From contig NZ_SLXM01000001.1 of NCBI RefSeq assembly GCF_004345825.1, positions 682,001 to 746,000 on the forward strand: a DNA stretch of 64,000 bases, read 5' to 3'. Below, in pieces: positions 1-9,626 of this stretch (positions are counted from its first letter, which is position 1; each line of letters opens with the position of its first letter). This DNA is from Tenacibaculum skagerrakense. GTDB lineage: Bacteria; Bacteroidota; Bacteroidia; Flavobacteriales; Flavobacteriaceae. The notes under the pieces were generated by a model. The model made no database searches. It saw only the letters and a program-made list of their open reading frames with translations, and was not told the DNA's origin. The position numbers and the translations under genes are program-made.

Positions 1-5
1 ACTGC

Positions 6-527
6 TTAGTCATTAGTTAAAACAAGTTTAGCTTTTTGAAAAACTGTTATAGGATAACCGAATACTTCTGGAACGTCTTTTGAAATTCCTCCAGTTGTAG
101 TTTTGTTTTGTAATCTAGAAAATAAAATTTCGAACATTACTGTATTTGAAGTACTAAAATCGAGGCGAGTACTTAAAAAGTTTCCTTGAACTTCAAAAAA
201 ACTATATAACACGTTTTGATTATAATGAGTAGGTAGAATAATCCCGTTATTTTCATCAATTTCAAAGCCCACTTTTTCTTTATTTTTTACAATAAGCGTA
301 TAGTTTCTAGGATTGTTATTGTAAACTAGTTTGTAATGAAATTTATGAATAGAATCTGTTTTTAGTAAATGAAACTCCATCGGAATTTTTTGATTTCCTC
401 TTTCAGTAGTAATATTCAATTCACCTTTATAAATACCTAGAAAATCTTCAGGAAAACTCTTTGTTGTTTCCTGAGCATAAGAAAGACTAACTATAAATAA
501 AAAACAACAGATAATTAAATTTTTCAT
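6..527 (-). CDS. Exported protein of unknown function
   Basis: I do not recognise this 173-residue protein. The first 18 or so residues are a signal peptide: a short basic start, a hydrophobic run and an SYAQ end, so it should reach the periplasm or beyond. The mature part has no further membrane segment, no cysteine and alternating polar/hydrophobic stretches typical of beta-rich folds. The gene is complete, its stop codon lying five bases from the window edge. It is transcribed away from the polyprenyl synthase gene; a near-consensus -7 box (TATCTTCG on the minus strand, 546-553) lies about 20 bases before its start. No partner can be seen on the left because the window ends. Confidence 0.75.
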   Translation of the reverse strand: MKNLIICCFLFIVSLSYAQETTKSFPEDFLGIYKGELNITTERGNQKIPMEFHLLKTDSIHKFHYKLVYNNNPRNYTLIVKNKEKVGFEIDENNGIILPTHYNQNVLYSFFEVQGNFLSTRLDFSTSNTVMFEILFSRLQNKTTTGGISKDVPEVFGYPITVFQKAKLVLTND

Positions 528-573
528 ACTTCTTAAAGTTGAAAACGAAGATAACCAATTTAATTAATTTCTG

Positions 574-581
574 TACTTTTG
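574..581 (+). promoter_or_regulatory. -7 promoter element (TACTTTTG)
   Basis: TACTTTTG fits the flavobacterial -7 consensus TAnnTTTG exactly. Transcription would begin near 587, which lies downstream of the possible TTG start at 579 and 20 bases before the ATG at 609, so it decides the start of the next gene. A clear -33 TTG at the usual spacing is not visible. Confidence 0.55.
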
Positions 582-608
582 AACTTTCACGGAGAAAGGA
601 GCGCTTTA

Positions 609-1586
609 ATGAAACCTGTTGAAGAAATAAAACTTCCCATAGCTAAAGAAATGGAACTTTTTGAGTCTAAATTCAAAGACTCAATGCTTTCTAAAGTTCC
701 GTTATTGAACAGAATTACCTATTACATAGTTCGAAGAAAAGGAAAACAAATGCGACCAATGTTTGTGTTTTTGGTGGCAAAAATGGTCTCTAAAGGTGGT
801 TTCGATGAAAGAACTTACAGAGGAGCTTCTGTGGTTGAATTAATTCATACGGCAACACTTGTTCATGATGATGTTGTGGATGATAGTAATCGAAGAAGAG
901 GCTTCTTTTCTATCAATGCGCTTTGGAAGAATAAAATAGCTGTTTTAGTTGGCGATTTTTTATTATCAAAAGGCTTGTTGTTATCTATTGATAATGAAGA
1001 TTTTGACTTGTTGAAGTTGATTTCGATTGCAGTTAGAGAAATGAGTGAAGGAGAGCTTTTACAAATTGAAAAAGCACGTAAGTTAGATATAACTGAAGAT
1101 GTTTATTTTGAAATTATTCGTCAAAAAACAGCTACATTAATTGCAGCGTGTTGTGGTATCGGAGCAGCTTCTGTTGGTGCTAATAACGATACTGTTCAGC
1201 AAATGAGAAAATTTGGAGAGTATATAGGAATTGCTTTTCAAATCAAAGACGATTTATTCGATTATACCGAAGATAAAATTGGAAAACCAACGGGAATTGA
1301 TATCAAGGAGCAGAAAATGACGTTGCCGCTAATTTATACACTGAATAATTGTTCTTCTGAGAAAAAAAAGTGGTTAATCAATTCTGTAAAAAATCATAAC
1401 AAGAATAAGAAAAGAGTAAAAGAAGTAATTGCTTTTGTAAAAGAAAATGGAGGCCTAGAATATACCGTCAAAAAAATGCATGATTATAAAAATAGAGCGC
1501 TAGCTATTTTAGATAATTATCCAGATTCTGAATATAAAAAATCATTACTTCAAATGATAGATTATGTGGTTAATCGTAAAATTTAA
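609..1586 (+). CDS. Polyprenyl diphosphate synthase (long-chain trans-prenyltransferase)
   Basis: This 325-residue enzyme condenses isopentenyl diphosphate onto an allylic diphosphate to make the prenyl tail of menaquinone. Both Asp-rich motifs are present: DDVVD at about residues 87-91 followed by RRRG, and DDLFD at about 214-218 followed by the conserved GKPTG. The upstream KGKQMRP motif that binds the diphosphate is also there. The start at ATG 609 is chosen because it has a purine-rich GGAGAAAGGAG just upstream; the longer TTG-started frame (579) would begin inside the promoter box. Chain length cannot be read from the sequence. Flavobacteria use MK-6, so a hexaprenyl or octaprenyl product is expected by family knowledge only. 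Confidence 0.93.
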   Translation: MKPVEEIKLPIAKEMELFESKFKDSMLSKVPLLNRITYYIVRRKGKQMRPMFVFLVAKMVSKGGFDERTYRGASVVELIHTATLVHDDVVDDSNRRRGFFSINALWKNKIAVLVGDFLLSKGLLLSIDNEDFDLLKLISIAVREMSEGELLQIEKARKLDITEDVYFEIIRQKTATLIAACCGIGAASVGANNDTVQQMRKFGEYIGIAFQIKDDLFDYTEDKIGKPTGIDIKEQKMTLPLIYTLNNCSSEKKKWLINSVKNHNKNKKRVKEVIAFVKENGGLEYTVKKMHDYKNRALAILDNYPDSEYKKSLLQMIDYVVNRKI

Positions 1587-1683
1587 AAAGTACCTAAACT
1601 ACAACTCATCGATTAAATACAACCAGTCAACCTAATTTTGTTACCAAAAAGTTAAAAACAGTCAGGTATTGTTTATCCTTTTT

Positions 1684-1691
1684 TACCTTTG
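1684..1691 (+). promoter_or_regulatory. -7 promoter element (TACCTTTG) of the metal module
   Basis: Exact match to TAnnTTTG, ending only six bases before the ATG of the following gene. If used, the transcript would be leaderless or nearly so. No terminator-like stem lies between the polyprenyl synthase stop and this site. Confidence 0.5.
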
Positions 1692-1697
1692 TAATAC

Positions 1698-2114
1698 ATG
1701 AAATCAACAATCACTAAAATATCATCAACTTTGCTAACACTATTAGTGTTGTTTTCTACATTTTCGTTTACGGTAGAAAAGCATTATTGTGGTGATTTTT
1801 TAGTAGCAATTTCTTTTTTTGGAGAAGCAAATAATTGCGCTGATGAATTGGAAGAAGATGATTGTGATAGTCCTGAAGTTATTCAAGAAAAAAATTGCTG
1901 TAAAGATGAGGTTCAAAATATCGAAGGTCAAGATGATTTAAGAAATTCGATAGAAAAGTTCGACCTTAAAAAACAGCAATTAGTTGCAGCTTATCTTTTC
2001 TCATATCAGTATGTTTTTCAGTCTGATAGTAAAGAAGAAAAACAATTTTTAAACTATTCACCTCCTAAATTATTTAAAGACTTACAAGTACTTCACGAAG
2101 TCTTTATCATATGA
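1698..2114 (+). CDS. HYC_CC_PP family small exported protein
   Basis: 138 residues. A hydrophobic N-terminal segment (about residues 8-26) acts as signal or anchor. The three signatures that give the family its name are all seen: HYCGD right after the signal, a CC pair in NCCKDE near the middle, and PP in the C-terminal YSPPKLFKDL. Three more cysteines fall in an acidic stretch between the HYC and CC motifs. The family is Bacteroidota-specific, and its genes sit next to TonB receptors and HMA proteins, as here. The Cys/His content suggests soft-metal binding, probably copper; this is inference, as no biochemical role is established to my knowledge. It is first in a three-gene run with the receptor 62 bases downstream. 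Confidence 0.8.
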   Translation: MKSTITKISSTLLTLLVLFSTFSFTVEKHYCGDFLVAISFFGEANNCADELEEDDCDSPEVIQEKNCCKDEVQNIEGQDDLRNSIEKFDLKKQQLVAAYLFSYQYVFQSDSKEEKQFLNYSPPKLFKDLQVLHEVFII

Positions 2115-2176
2115 TTTTTTACTTTTTCTAGTCGCGTCAAGCAAAAAAATAGTAAAAACATAAATCATATTAATAC

Positions 2177-4420
2177 ATGAAATTTAAAATAATCTTTTGT
2201 GCGTTATTTGCAATTAATGCTCAATTGATAGCTCAAGAAACATTAAAAGGAATGATAATGGATAAAAAAAATCCTAAAGATAACCTTGGTGTTTTTGGAG
2301 CTAATGTATACTGGTTAAATACCAGCATAGGAACAACCACAAATAATAAAGGGTGGTTTGAAATACCTTATAAAAAAGACTATAAACAATTAGTGATAAG
2401 TTTTGTTGGCTATAAAACAGATACAATTGAAGTTGCTAATTTAGAACCCTTACATCATTTTATTACAGAAGAAAATACCTTAGATGAAATTTCTATAGCA
2501 GCAAAAAAAGAAGCAACTTCTAGATCTTTTTTACAAACACAAAATGTGTTTACGGTTAATAGTGAAGAGTTACTCAAAGCAGCTTGTTGCAATTTGGCGG
2601 AAAGTTTTGAAACAAACCCTTCCATAGATGTAAACTTCTCTGATGCATTAACAGGAACAAGACAGATTCAAATGCTAGGTCTTAATAGTCCGTATTTATT
2701 AATAGCGCAAGAGAACATTCCTATGGTACGTGGAGCTTCACAGGTATACGGACTTACATTTACGCCTGGTACTTGGGTAGAAAGCATACAAATTAGTAAA
2801 GGAGCAGGGAGTGTTGTAAATGGATTTGAAAGTATTTCTGGTCAAATTAATGCTGAATTGGTTAAGCCTTTAACGGATAAAAAAATATTTGTTAACGGAT
2901 ATGGTAATTTAAATGGTAGACTAGAATTGAATACGCATTTCAACCAAAAAATTAACGAAAAGTGGCAAACTGGTTTATACTTGCATGGAAATTTAAGAAG
3001 TCAGAAGTTTGATAATAATGATGATAGCTTTTTAGATGCTCCATTAGCTGAACAAATAAATGTGATGAATCGTTGGCAGTATGCTAATAATGAAACTGGT
3101 TGGATAAGCTTTATGAATTTCCGTTTTCTAAACGACCGTAAGCAAACAGGACAACTAGATTTTAATCCGGATATAGATAAAGGATCTAATACGCTTTGGG
3201 GAAGTGAAATTAAAACAAAACGTTTCGATTTTTCTGGAAAAGTAGGTTATGTTTTTCCTGAGTTACCTTTTCAAAGTATGGGATTTCAGTTAGCATATAG
3301 CAATCATAATCAAGATTCTTATTTTGGTCTAAGAGACTATAATATTAAGCATGAAAGTGTATATGCTAATTATATTTTTAACTCAATTATCGGCGATACA
3401 CGTAATAAATTTAAAACAGGACTTAGTTTTACCTATGATGATTATGAAGAGTTAGTTGAAACTACAAATTTCTCTAGGGATGAAAATTCTTTAGGAATCT
3501 TCTTTGAATATGCATATGATAATTCTGAAAACTTTAGCTTAACTGCTGGTTTACGATTAGATACTCATAACTTATTAGGAACATTTATTACGCCTAGATT
3601 GCACTTAAGATACGTTCCATGGGAAAAAGGTGTTTTGAGAGCTTCTATTGGTAGTGGTAAGAGAAGTGCTAATATTTTTGCTGAAAATCAACAATTATTT
3701 GCTTCATCAAGACAGGTTAATATCATCAATGCTGGTGGTAATATTTATGGCCTTAATCCTGAAAAAGCGTGGAATTATGGAGTGTCTTTCTTACAAGGGT
3801 TTAGGTTGTTTGGTAGAAAAGGTGATATTTCCTTTGATTTTTATCAAACCAATTTTGAAAATCAAGTAGTAGTAGATTGGGAAAACCCACAAGAGATATC
3901 TTTTTATAATTTAAATGGAAAAAGTATGGCAAATAGTTTTCAAGTAGAAGCAAATTATACGCCTTTTGATCATTTTAAAGTAAGAACTGCGTATAAATAT
4001 TTTGATGTTTCTACCGATTATATTTCAGGGAATTTATCAAAGCCAATTCAGCCACAACATCGTTTTTTTGCAAATCTTTCTTACGAGACTTGTAAAACAG
4101 ATAAAATAGGAATTTGGAAGTTTGATGCCACTTATAATTTCATAGGAAAGCAACGCTTGCCAAATACTTCAACCAATCCTGTTGTTTTTCAATTACCAGA
4201 ATATTCAACGGGATATAACTTATTAAACACTCAAATTACAAAAGTTTTTTCAGAAAAGTTTGAAGTGTATGTCGGAGGAGAAAACATTACGAATGTACAA
4301 CAAGAAAATCCTATTTTAGGAAGCGAAAATCCATTTGGAGCTAATTTTGATAGTACCATAGTGTATGCTCCAATTTTTGGAAGTGCTTATTATGCAGGAT
4401 TTCGATTTAAAATAGATTAA
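2177..4420 (+). CDS. TonB-dependent outer membrane receptor, probably for a soft metal
   Basis: 747 residues, the usual size. In order: signal peptide (1-20, ending IAQ), a carboxypeptidase-regulatory-like beta domain with the typical GTTTNNKGWFEI and VGYKTD patterns (about 20-105), a plug domain (about 115-235, with GLNSPYLLI, RGASQVYGL and SKGAGSVVNGFES) and a 22-stranded-type barrel to the C-terminus, which ends in the aromatic pattern GFRFKID. A CC pair (KAACCNLAESF, about residue 139) opens the plug. The gene is followed 12 bases later by an HMA-domain gene and preceded by the HYC_CC_PP gene, so the substrate is probably copper or a related metal or chelate. Substrate identity is inference from context. 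Confidence 0.88.
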   Translation: MKFKIIFCALFAINAQLIAQETLKGMIMDKKNPKDNLGVFGANVYWLNTSIGTTTNNKGWFEIPYKKDYKQLVISFVGYKTDTIEVANLEPLHHFITEENTLDEISIAAKKEATSRSFLQTQNVFTVNSEELLKAACCNLAESFETNPSIDVNFSDALTGTRQIQMLGLNSPYLLIAQENIPMVRGASQVYGLTFTPGTWVESIQISKGAGSVVNGFESISGQINAELVKPLTDKKIFVNGYGNLNGRLELNTHFNQKINEKWQTGLYLHGNLRSQKFDNNDDSFLDAPLAEQINVMNRWQYANNETGWISFMNFRFLNDRKQTGQLDFNPDIDKGSNTLWGSEIKTKRFDFSGKVGYVFPELPFQSMGFQLAYSNHNQDSYFGLRDYNIKHESVYANYIFNSIIGDTRNKFKTGLSFTYDDYEELVETTNFSRDENSLGIFFEYAYDNSENFSLTAGLRLDTHNLLGTFITPRLHLRYVPWEKGVLRASIGSGKRSANIFAENQQLFASSRQVNIINAGGNIYGLNPEKAWNYGVSFLQGFRLFGRKGDISFDFYQTNFENQVVVDWENPQEISFYNLNGKSMANSFQVEANYTPFDHFKVRTAYKYFDVSTDYISGNLSKPIQPQHRFFANLSYETCKTDKIGIWKFDATYNFIGKQRLPNTSTNPVVFQLPEYSTGYNLLNTQITKVFSEKFEVYVGGENITNVQQENPILGSENPFGANFDSTIVYAPIFGSAYYAGFRFKID

Positions 4421-4432
4421 ACAATTAAAAGC

Positions 4433-4795
4433 ATGAAAAAAATCGTAACAATTATTTGTCTAGTAGGTATTGTAATTACCAGTCAGGCACAAAAGAAAAA
4501 CGCAAAACTAGTATTAGAAGTTGAGGGCGTTTGTAAAATGTGTAAAAAACGTATTGAGAAAGCTGCTTTAAATACGAAAGGAGTAAAATTCGCGAATTGG
4601 AATGTTGAAGATCATCAATTAACCGTTATTATTGATGAACGTAAAACAAATAAAAAAGCAGTTTGTGAAAGCGTTGCTAAAGTTGGTCATGATACTAAAG
4701 AAGTAAAAGCAACTGATGAAGCTTATAGTAATTTACATGCATGTTGTAAGTATAGAGATATTGAAATAAAAAAACAGCATCAAGAAAAGCAATAA
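4433..4795 (+). CDS. Exported heavy-metal-associated (HMA) domain protein
   Basis: 120 residues with a signal peptide (1-20, ending SQAQ) and one HMA ferredoxin-like domain (about 25-95). The metal-binding loop reads GVCKMCKKRIE, a CxxC motif, and the following GVKFANWNVEDHQLTV matches the family strand pattern. A second cysteine cluster, HACCKY, closes the protein. Exported HMA proteins bind Cu(I) or other soft metals; here the protein would work in the periplasm beside the receptor encoded just upstream. It is the last gene of the module, ending right at a strong terminator. Confidence 0.88.
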   Translation: MKKIVTIICLVGIVITSQAQKKNAKLVLEVEGVCKMCKKRIEKAALNTKGVKFANWNVEDHQLTVIIDERKTNKKAVCESVAKVGHDTKEVKATDEAYSNLHACCKYRDIEIKKQHQEKQ

Positions 4796-4827
4796 AAAAA
4801 ACTCCCGATAAATCGGGAGTTTTTTTA
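4795..4827. terminator. Bidirectional intrinsic terminator
   Basis: The stem ACTCCCGAT / ATCGGGAGT (4801-4820) is flanked by an A-run on the left and a T-run on the right, so it can end both the metal module on the plus strand and the paralogue cluster on the minus strand. Confidence 0.9.
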
Positions 4828-4831
4828 AATA

Positions 4832-7168
4832 CTATTTTTTGAGTTCTAGGATAACTTTTTTAGAAATTAGTTTTCCTGATTCGCTAATTCCTTCAATATA
4901 AACTTGAATTTTTTCTTGAGTGTTAGCCGGTATTTTAATGCTTTTACTAGTGTTATTTTCTAAATGAATATTTGGTTCCCAAAAAACACTACCAAATTTT
5001 TGATAAGTATCATCTGTAAAAGATGGGTATAATGGATTATAATATTCCTTTTCAGCTGCAAAACCTATTGGAGCTTTTACATGAGCAAAACGAGATGTTT
5101 TATTTATATATTCTAAAGGAGAAAGACTAAAAATATGAATTTCTTCACCAAACCCACCAGGGTTTCTTCCGTAAAAAATCTCTTTGACAGTGTCCAAATA
5201 GGTCGTTTCTGCTATCCAGGTACTAAAAGTAATCTCATCGTTGTCAAGAAACATTCTTACTGCTGATCTACCTCTATTCGAACCTATCTTGCCAAAGCCT
5301 CTTGGCAAAATTACAGGAGCCCCAATTGCATCATATCCAATAGGATAGTTTTTAGATCGTAAAAAGTCTATCACCGTTTCACCAGAAGCTATAATTCTTT
5401 TGTCAAGATTTCCTCTTCTAAACATTGTAGCTCGTCCATAAAATTTGTAATCTTCTTTCTTTTTTTTATTTGCTTTAACTTCTACTTCATCTAAATCTTC
5501 AAATTCACTTTTAAGTTGTTTAAAATTACTTACTTCTAGCTCAGTTCTTCTCTCTGATTCTATTTCTGAATCATCAATATCTTCATATAATTTACCACCA
5601 GTGAAGGATAGTGCTGGTGAAATTTTGAAGTAATTATCCCTGCTATTTAAACCAAAATTTAAGGTTGAATTCTTTTTAATAAAAGAATTTTCTAACTTGT
5701 ATGGGGTTTCATTATGAGCGATAACTCGAACTAAGTTATTATCTTTTGAAGAAAGCAAAATAGATTGCTTAGACGACAAGCTTTTATTAATTCTTGCAGT
5801 TATATCAATTCCGTTTTCAAAATCAAAAAGTGTTTTAGGAGGAGAGTTAAAAATCAAGTTCCAATTGTATTTACTCCATCCTTGAATAAGTAGCAATAAA
5901 TCTAAATCTCTTTGTTGTCCTTTATAACCTTTTCCTAACAATTTTGATGGACTCTGGATATCTCCTTTAATATAAGGTTTTAATAGAAAGGAAGAAATAA
6001 TATTATTTTTTGGCTTATAAGCTTTGCTGTTTTCTGGAAGGAAAGAAGCGCTGATGTATACATCTTCGTTTGCAAGATTTTTTAGTTTTACATCAAGCGA
6101 GTCCTTTGTTCTATTTCTAGTGTCACTAATGTTAACTTCTTGAAACAATTCCTCGGACTTAACGAAAAATAATCTTTCTGAAATAGGTTTATCTTCTTCA
6201 TTAAAAACCGTTACGATATTTATTCCAGGTTGAAAATTGTCTTTATCTAAAAGTAAAACATGATTTAAGTGGTTTTCATTTAATTTAAAAGGATAGTTCT
6301 TAAAACTCCTAGTATTATGAATCATCACTCTATATTGTTTACCAGCTATTGTTTTTAAAGTTTCATTGTTAGTAATAACATTAATACTTACTTTTTTCAA
6401 ATCTTTACTATTAACAATTAAAGAGATACCTCTAGATTCAGGTTTTGGTAGATTTGCTGTTAATTCAGTTCCGTTTTCTAGAATTGCATGGAAAGAATAA
6501 GACTCGTTTTCTTTCAAGAAAAGTTTAACACTATTCATTCCAAATAAGTTAGTAGAAAAATGACGAACCGTATTATTGTTTTGGTCATTGATAATACCTT
6601 TAGTTATTTTAACACCTTGGTTTTTGTCGTTTTTAACAAGTATACCTATGTTATTTAGTGTATTAGATACTAAATGACCGCCTTCCGGAAATAATTTAAA
6701 TTCGTAAAAGTCTTTTTCTGATAGTAAAGTTCGTTTATTGTTATTGTTTGAACTAACAATCTTTATTTTTTGATAGAAAGCATTATCATCTTCAAAATTT
6801 TTCATCCACTTTGTCGAAGCTTTCAAATAATATGAATCGCCAGTGAAAGTAGAATCTATAAGAATATTTCCTCGACCTGTTCCATCAGTAATATGAACAA
6901 GTTGTTGATCTTTTAAGATTCCATTTTTATTGAATATTGATACATAAAGATTTGTGGTAGTTGGATGAAGTTTTTGTGTGTTTTGCTCTTGAATATAAGC
7001 TTTATACCAAATTTCTTCTCCTCTTAAAAAACTAGTTTTGTTTAAATGTAAAAAAGGGATTTCCCTTGTGTTTTCAAAGTAATTGACATAGCTAGAGTCA
7101 ATTTGTTTTTGCGCGAAAACATTGCTATACTGGACAACCAGTAAAAAAAGTAATAGTGTTTTTTTCAT
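4832..7168 (-). CDS. Macroglobulin/plug-type surface protein, paralogue 3 of 3
   Basis: 778 residues with a signal peptide ending VFAQ. Residues ~30-130 carry the FLHLNKTSFLRGEEIWYKAY signature of the MG2-like beta-sandwich found in many Bacteroidota envelope proteins. The middle is a chain of beta domains, with DLLLLIQGWSKYNW at about 430. The C-terminal third has a TonB-plug-like segment (about residues 595-705: GETVIDFLRSKNY, RMFLDNDEIT, VKEIFYGRNPGG), but no beta-barrel follows. It is closely similar along its whole length to the two genes upstream and is last in the presumed operon, 62 bases after paralogue 2. Function is unknown; export or anchoring at the outer membrane is inferred from the signal and domain types. 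Confidence 0.8.
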   Translation of the reverse strand: MKKTLLLFLLVVQYSNVFAQKQIDSSYVNYFENTREIPFLHLNKTSFLRGEEIWYKAYIQEQNTQKLHPTTTNLYVSIFNKNGILKDQQLVHITDGTGRGNILIDSTFTGDSYYLKASTKWMKNFEDDNAFYQKIKIVSSNNNNKRTLLSEKDFYEFKLFPEGGHLVSNTLNNIGILVKNDKNQGVKITKGIINDQNNNTVRHFSTNLFGMNSVKLFLKENESYSFHAILENGTELTANLPKPESRGISLIVNSKDLKKVSINVITNNETLKTIAGKQYRVMIHNTRSFKNYPFKLNENHLNHVLLLDKDNFQPGINIVTVFNEEDKPISERLFFVKSEELFQEVNISDTRNRTKDSLDVKLKNLANEDVYISASFLPENSKAYKPKNNIISSFLLKPYIKGDIQSPSKLLGKGYKGQQRDLDLLLLIQGWSKYNWNLIFNSPPKTLFDFENGIDITARINKSLSSKQSILLSSKDNNLVRVIAHNETPYKLENSFIKKNSTLNFGLNSRDNYFKISPALSFTGGKLYEDIDDSEIESERRTELEVSNFKQLKSEFEDLDEVEVKANKKKKEDYKFYGRATMFRRGNLDKRIIASGETVIDFLRSKNYPIGYDAIGAPVILPRGFGKIGSNRGRSAVRMFLDNDEITFSTWIAETTYLDTVKEIFYGRNPGGFGEEIHIFSLSPLEYINKTSRFAHVKAPIGFAAEKEYYNPLYPSFTDDTYQKFGSVFWEPNIHLENNTSKSIKIPANTQEKIQVYIEGISESGKLISKKVILELKK

Positions 7169-7230
7169 AGTAAAATAGGTTGATTAAACATGAAAAAAAC
7201 ATCAAGAATGATGCCGAAAACCTTTTTTTA

Positions 7231-9603
7231 CTATTTAATTATAAGTTCCACTTTTTTTGAAATTAATTTTCCAGATTCAGTAATTCCTTCAATATAAACC
7301 AGCACTTTTTCCTGAAGATTAGCTGGTATTTGAATGGTTTTATTTAAGTATCCTTGGAGTTTTATATTTGGTTCCCAAAACATGCATCCATACTTTTGAT
7401 ATGTATCATTTGTAAAAGATGGATAAATAGGGTTGTAATATTCTTTTTCAGTTGCAAAACCTATCGGAATTTTTATATGCGCAAACTCAGCTCTTTTATC
7501 GATGTACTCAGCAGGATTTAATCTGAAAATATGTATTTCTTCACCAAGTTTTCCAGGATTTCTGCCGTAAAAAATTTCCTTTATCGTATTTAGATAAACT
7601 TGTTCTAAAACCCAATGTTCCTGTGATATATCATACCCATCAAGAAAAATTCGTAGAAGAGGTCTTCCAAATCTATCGGACTCTTCCACACTCTCTGTAA
7701 TTAATGATGCTTTAGGCCCTAATCCTCTAAGAACAACTTTATCCTGAGCATAATCATAATATCCTTTTTCTTTAAAAAAATCAAGAAGCGTCTCACCTGA
7801 GGCAATCATTTTGTTTTCTAACCTTGCACTAGTGAGCATAGTTATTCCTCCGTAAACTTTATCATGATTTTCAGTTTTTCTTCTTTTTTTATTAGCATCA
7901 ACTTCTACTTCATTTAAATTTTCATATTCATTTTTAAGCGGTTTAAAATTGCTTACTTCAAGTTCTAGTCTTTTGGATAATTCAATTTCAGAATTAGTAA
8001 TCTTCTCTCGCAATTTACCTCCAGAGTAAGATAGTGCTGGAGCTATTTTAAAGTAATTATCATTACTACTTAATCCAAAATTTAATATGGAGTTTTTCTT
8101 AAGAAAAGAATTTTTTAGAATCCAAGGATTTTCTTTGTGAGTAATTATTCTAATTAACTTGTTTTTATTTGATGATAAAACAATTGATTGTTTCGAGGAT
8201 AATTTTTTATTTAATCTTGCTGTAAGATCAATTCCATTTTCAAATTTAAAATTGGTTTTAGGTGGATTGTAAAAAATGTCATTCCAATTGTATTTACTCC
8301 ATCCTTGAATGAGTAACAACAAATCTAAATCTCTTTGCTGACCTTTGTAAGTTTCTCCTAAAAGTTTAGTTGGGTTTTGGATGGAACCTTTTATATAAGG
8401 TCTTAATAAATAGGTTGAAATTATATTGTTTTTAGGTTTGTAAGCTTGCGTATTACCTGGTAAAAAAGTAGCGCTTAAAAATATTTTCTCATTAGATGGA
8501 TTTGTGAATTTTACAGCTACTGAATCATTACGCATTCTTTTAGTGTTACTAACTCGAATGTTTTGGAACAAATCCTCAGATTTTATGTAAATCAATCGTT
8601 CAGAAATAGGTTTGTTTTCATTATTAAACACTGTGATTATGTTTATTCCAGGATTCAATTCTTCTGGTTTTAAAAGTAAAGCATGGTTGTAGTTGTTTTC
8701 TTTAAAAGTAAATGGAAAATTTCTATAATTACGAGTATTATGAACCAATATGCGGTATTGTTTTCCTGCAATTTCTTTGAGTGTTTCTTTGTTCGTAATA
8801 ACATTAACAGTGACTTGATTTTTGTCTTTGCTGTTAACTATCAAGGAAATCCCTCTTGACTCTGGTAATGGAGTTGAAGCTTTAATTTTAGAGCCATTTG
8901 AGAGCGTTGCATGAAAGGTATAACTTGTGTTCTCTTTTATAAATAATCGAATATTGTTCATTCCGAACTCATTAGTATTGAACTTTCTAATGATATTGTT
9001 ATTCTGATCTTTGATAACTCCTTTCTGAATTTTTACACCTCTATTTTGATAGTCCTTAATAAGAATTCCAATGTTGTTTAAAGTATTAGCTACAAAATGA
9101 CCTCCTTCGGGAAATAATTTAAACTCAAAAAAATCTTTTTCGGATACAGTAATTTTTTTTTCTTCTTCAATAGAGGATACAATGCTAATTTTTTGATAAA
9201 AGGCGTTATCCTCATTAAAGTTTTTCATCCATTTCGTAGAAGCTTTTATATAATAATTTTTACCATTGTAAGTGGAGTCTAAAAGAATACTTCCATAACC
9301 TACACCATTTATGATATGAATTAATTGCTGATCTTTAAAACTGGTATTTTCGTTAAATATGGAAACATAGAGATTGGTAGTTGTAGTGTGTAATTTTTGA
9401 GAATTTTGTTCCTGTATATAAGCTTTAAACCAAATCTCCTCTCCTTGTAAATAGCTTGTTTTATTAAGATGTAAATAAGGGACTTCTCTAGTGTTTTGGA
9501 AATACTTGACGTAACTACTGTCAATTTCCTGTTGAGCAAAAATTGAGTATTGATATACTAATGTTCCGATTAGGAGGATAAATATATTTTTTTTTCTAAG
9601 CAT
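7231..9603 (-). CDS. Macroglobulin/plug-type surface protein, paralogue 2 of 3
   Basis: 790 residues, with the same layout as its neighbours: signal peptide ending IFAQ, MG2-like start (YLHLNKTSYLQGEEIWFKAY), tandem beta domains, and a plug-like segment (GETLLDFFKEKGYYDY, RIFLDGYDIS, IKEIFYGRNPGKLG). Compared with paralogue 3 it has a longer linker between the FKEKGYY and FGRP motifs, the region where the three copies differ most. The gene starts 23 bases after paralogue 1, so the two are almost certainly co-transcribed. No enzyme motif is seen. The C-terminal region ends without a barrel, so this is not a TonB receptor. Confidence 0.8.
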   Translation of the reverse strand: MLRKKNIFILLIGTLVYQYSIFAQQEIDSSYVKYFQNTREVPYLHLNKTSYLQGEEIWFKAYIQEQNSQKLHTTTTNLYVSIFNENTSFKDQQLIHIINGVGYGSILLDSTYNGKNYYIKASTKWMKNFNEDNAFYQKISIVSSIEEEKKITVSEKDFFEFKLFPEGGHFVANTLNNIGILIKDYQNRGVKIQKGVIKDQNNNIIRKFNTNEFGMNNIRLFIKENTSYTFHATLSNGSKIKASTPLPESRGISLIVNSKDKNQVTVNVITNKETLKEIAGKQYRILVHNTRNYRNFPFTFKENNYNHALLLKPEELNPGINIITVFNNENKPISERLIYIKSEDLFQNIRVSNTKRMRNDSVAVKFTNPSNEKIFLSATFLPGNTQAYKPKNNIISTYLLRPYIKGSIQNPTKLLGETYKGQQRDLDLLLLIQGWSKYNWNDIFYNPPKTNFKFENGIDLTARLNKKLSSKQSIVLSSNKNKLIRIITHKENPWILKNSFLKKNSILNFGLSSNDNYFKIAPALSYSGGKLREKITNSEIELSKRLELEVSNFKPLKNEYENLNEVEVDANKKRRKTENHDKVYGGITMLTSARLENKMIASGETLLDFFKEKGYYDYAQDKVVLRGLGPKASLITESVEESDRFGRPLLRIFLDGYDISQEHWVLEQVYLNTIKEIFYGRNPGKLGEEIHIFRLNPAEYIDKRAEFAHIKIPIGFATEKEYYNPIYPSFTNDTYQKYGCMFWEPNIKLQGYLNKTIQIPANLQEKVLVYIEGITESGKLISKKVELIIK

Positions 9604-9626
9604 TTTGAGATGTTAATAGGTTAATT

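Noticed and set aside
579..608. TTG start that would lengthen the polyprenyl synthase by 10 residues
   Set aside because: It lies inside the TACTTTTG promoter box and lacks a ribosome site; ATG 609 has a purine-rich site and the family-like start.
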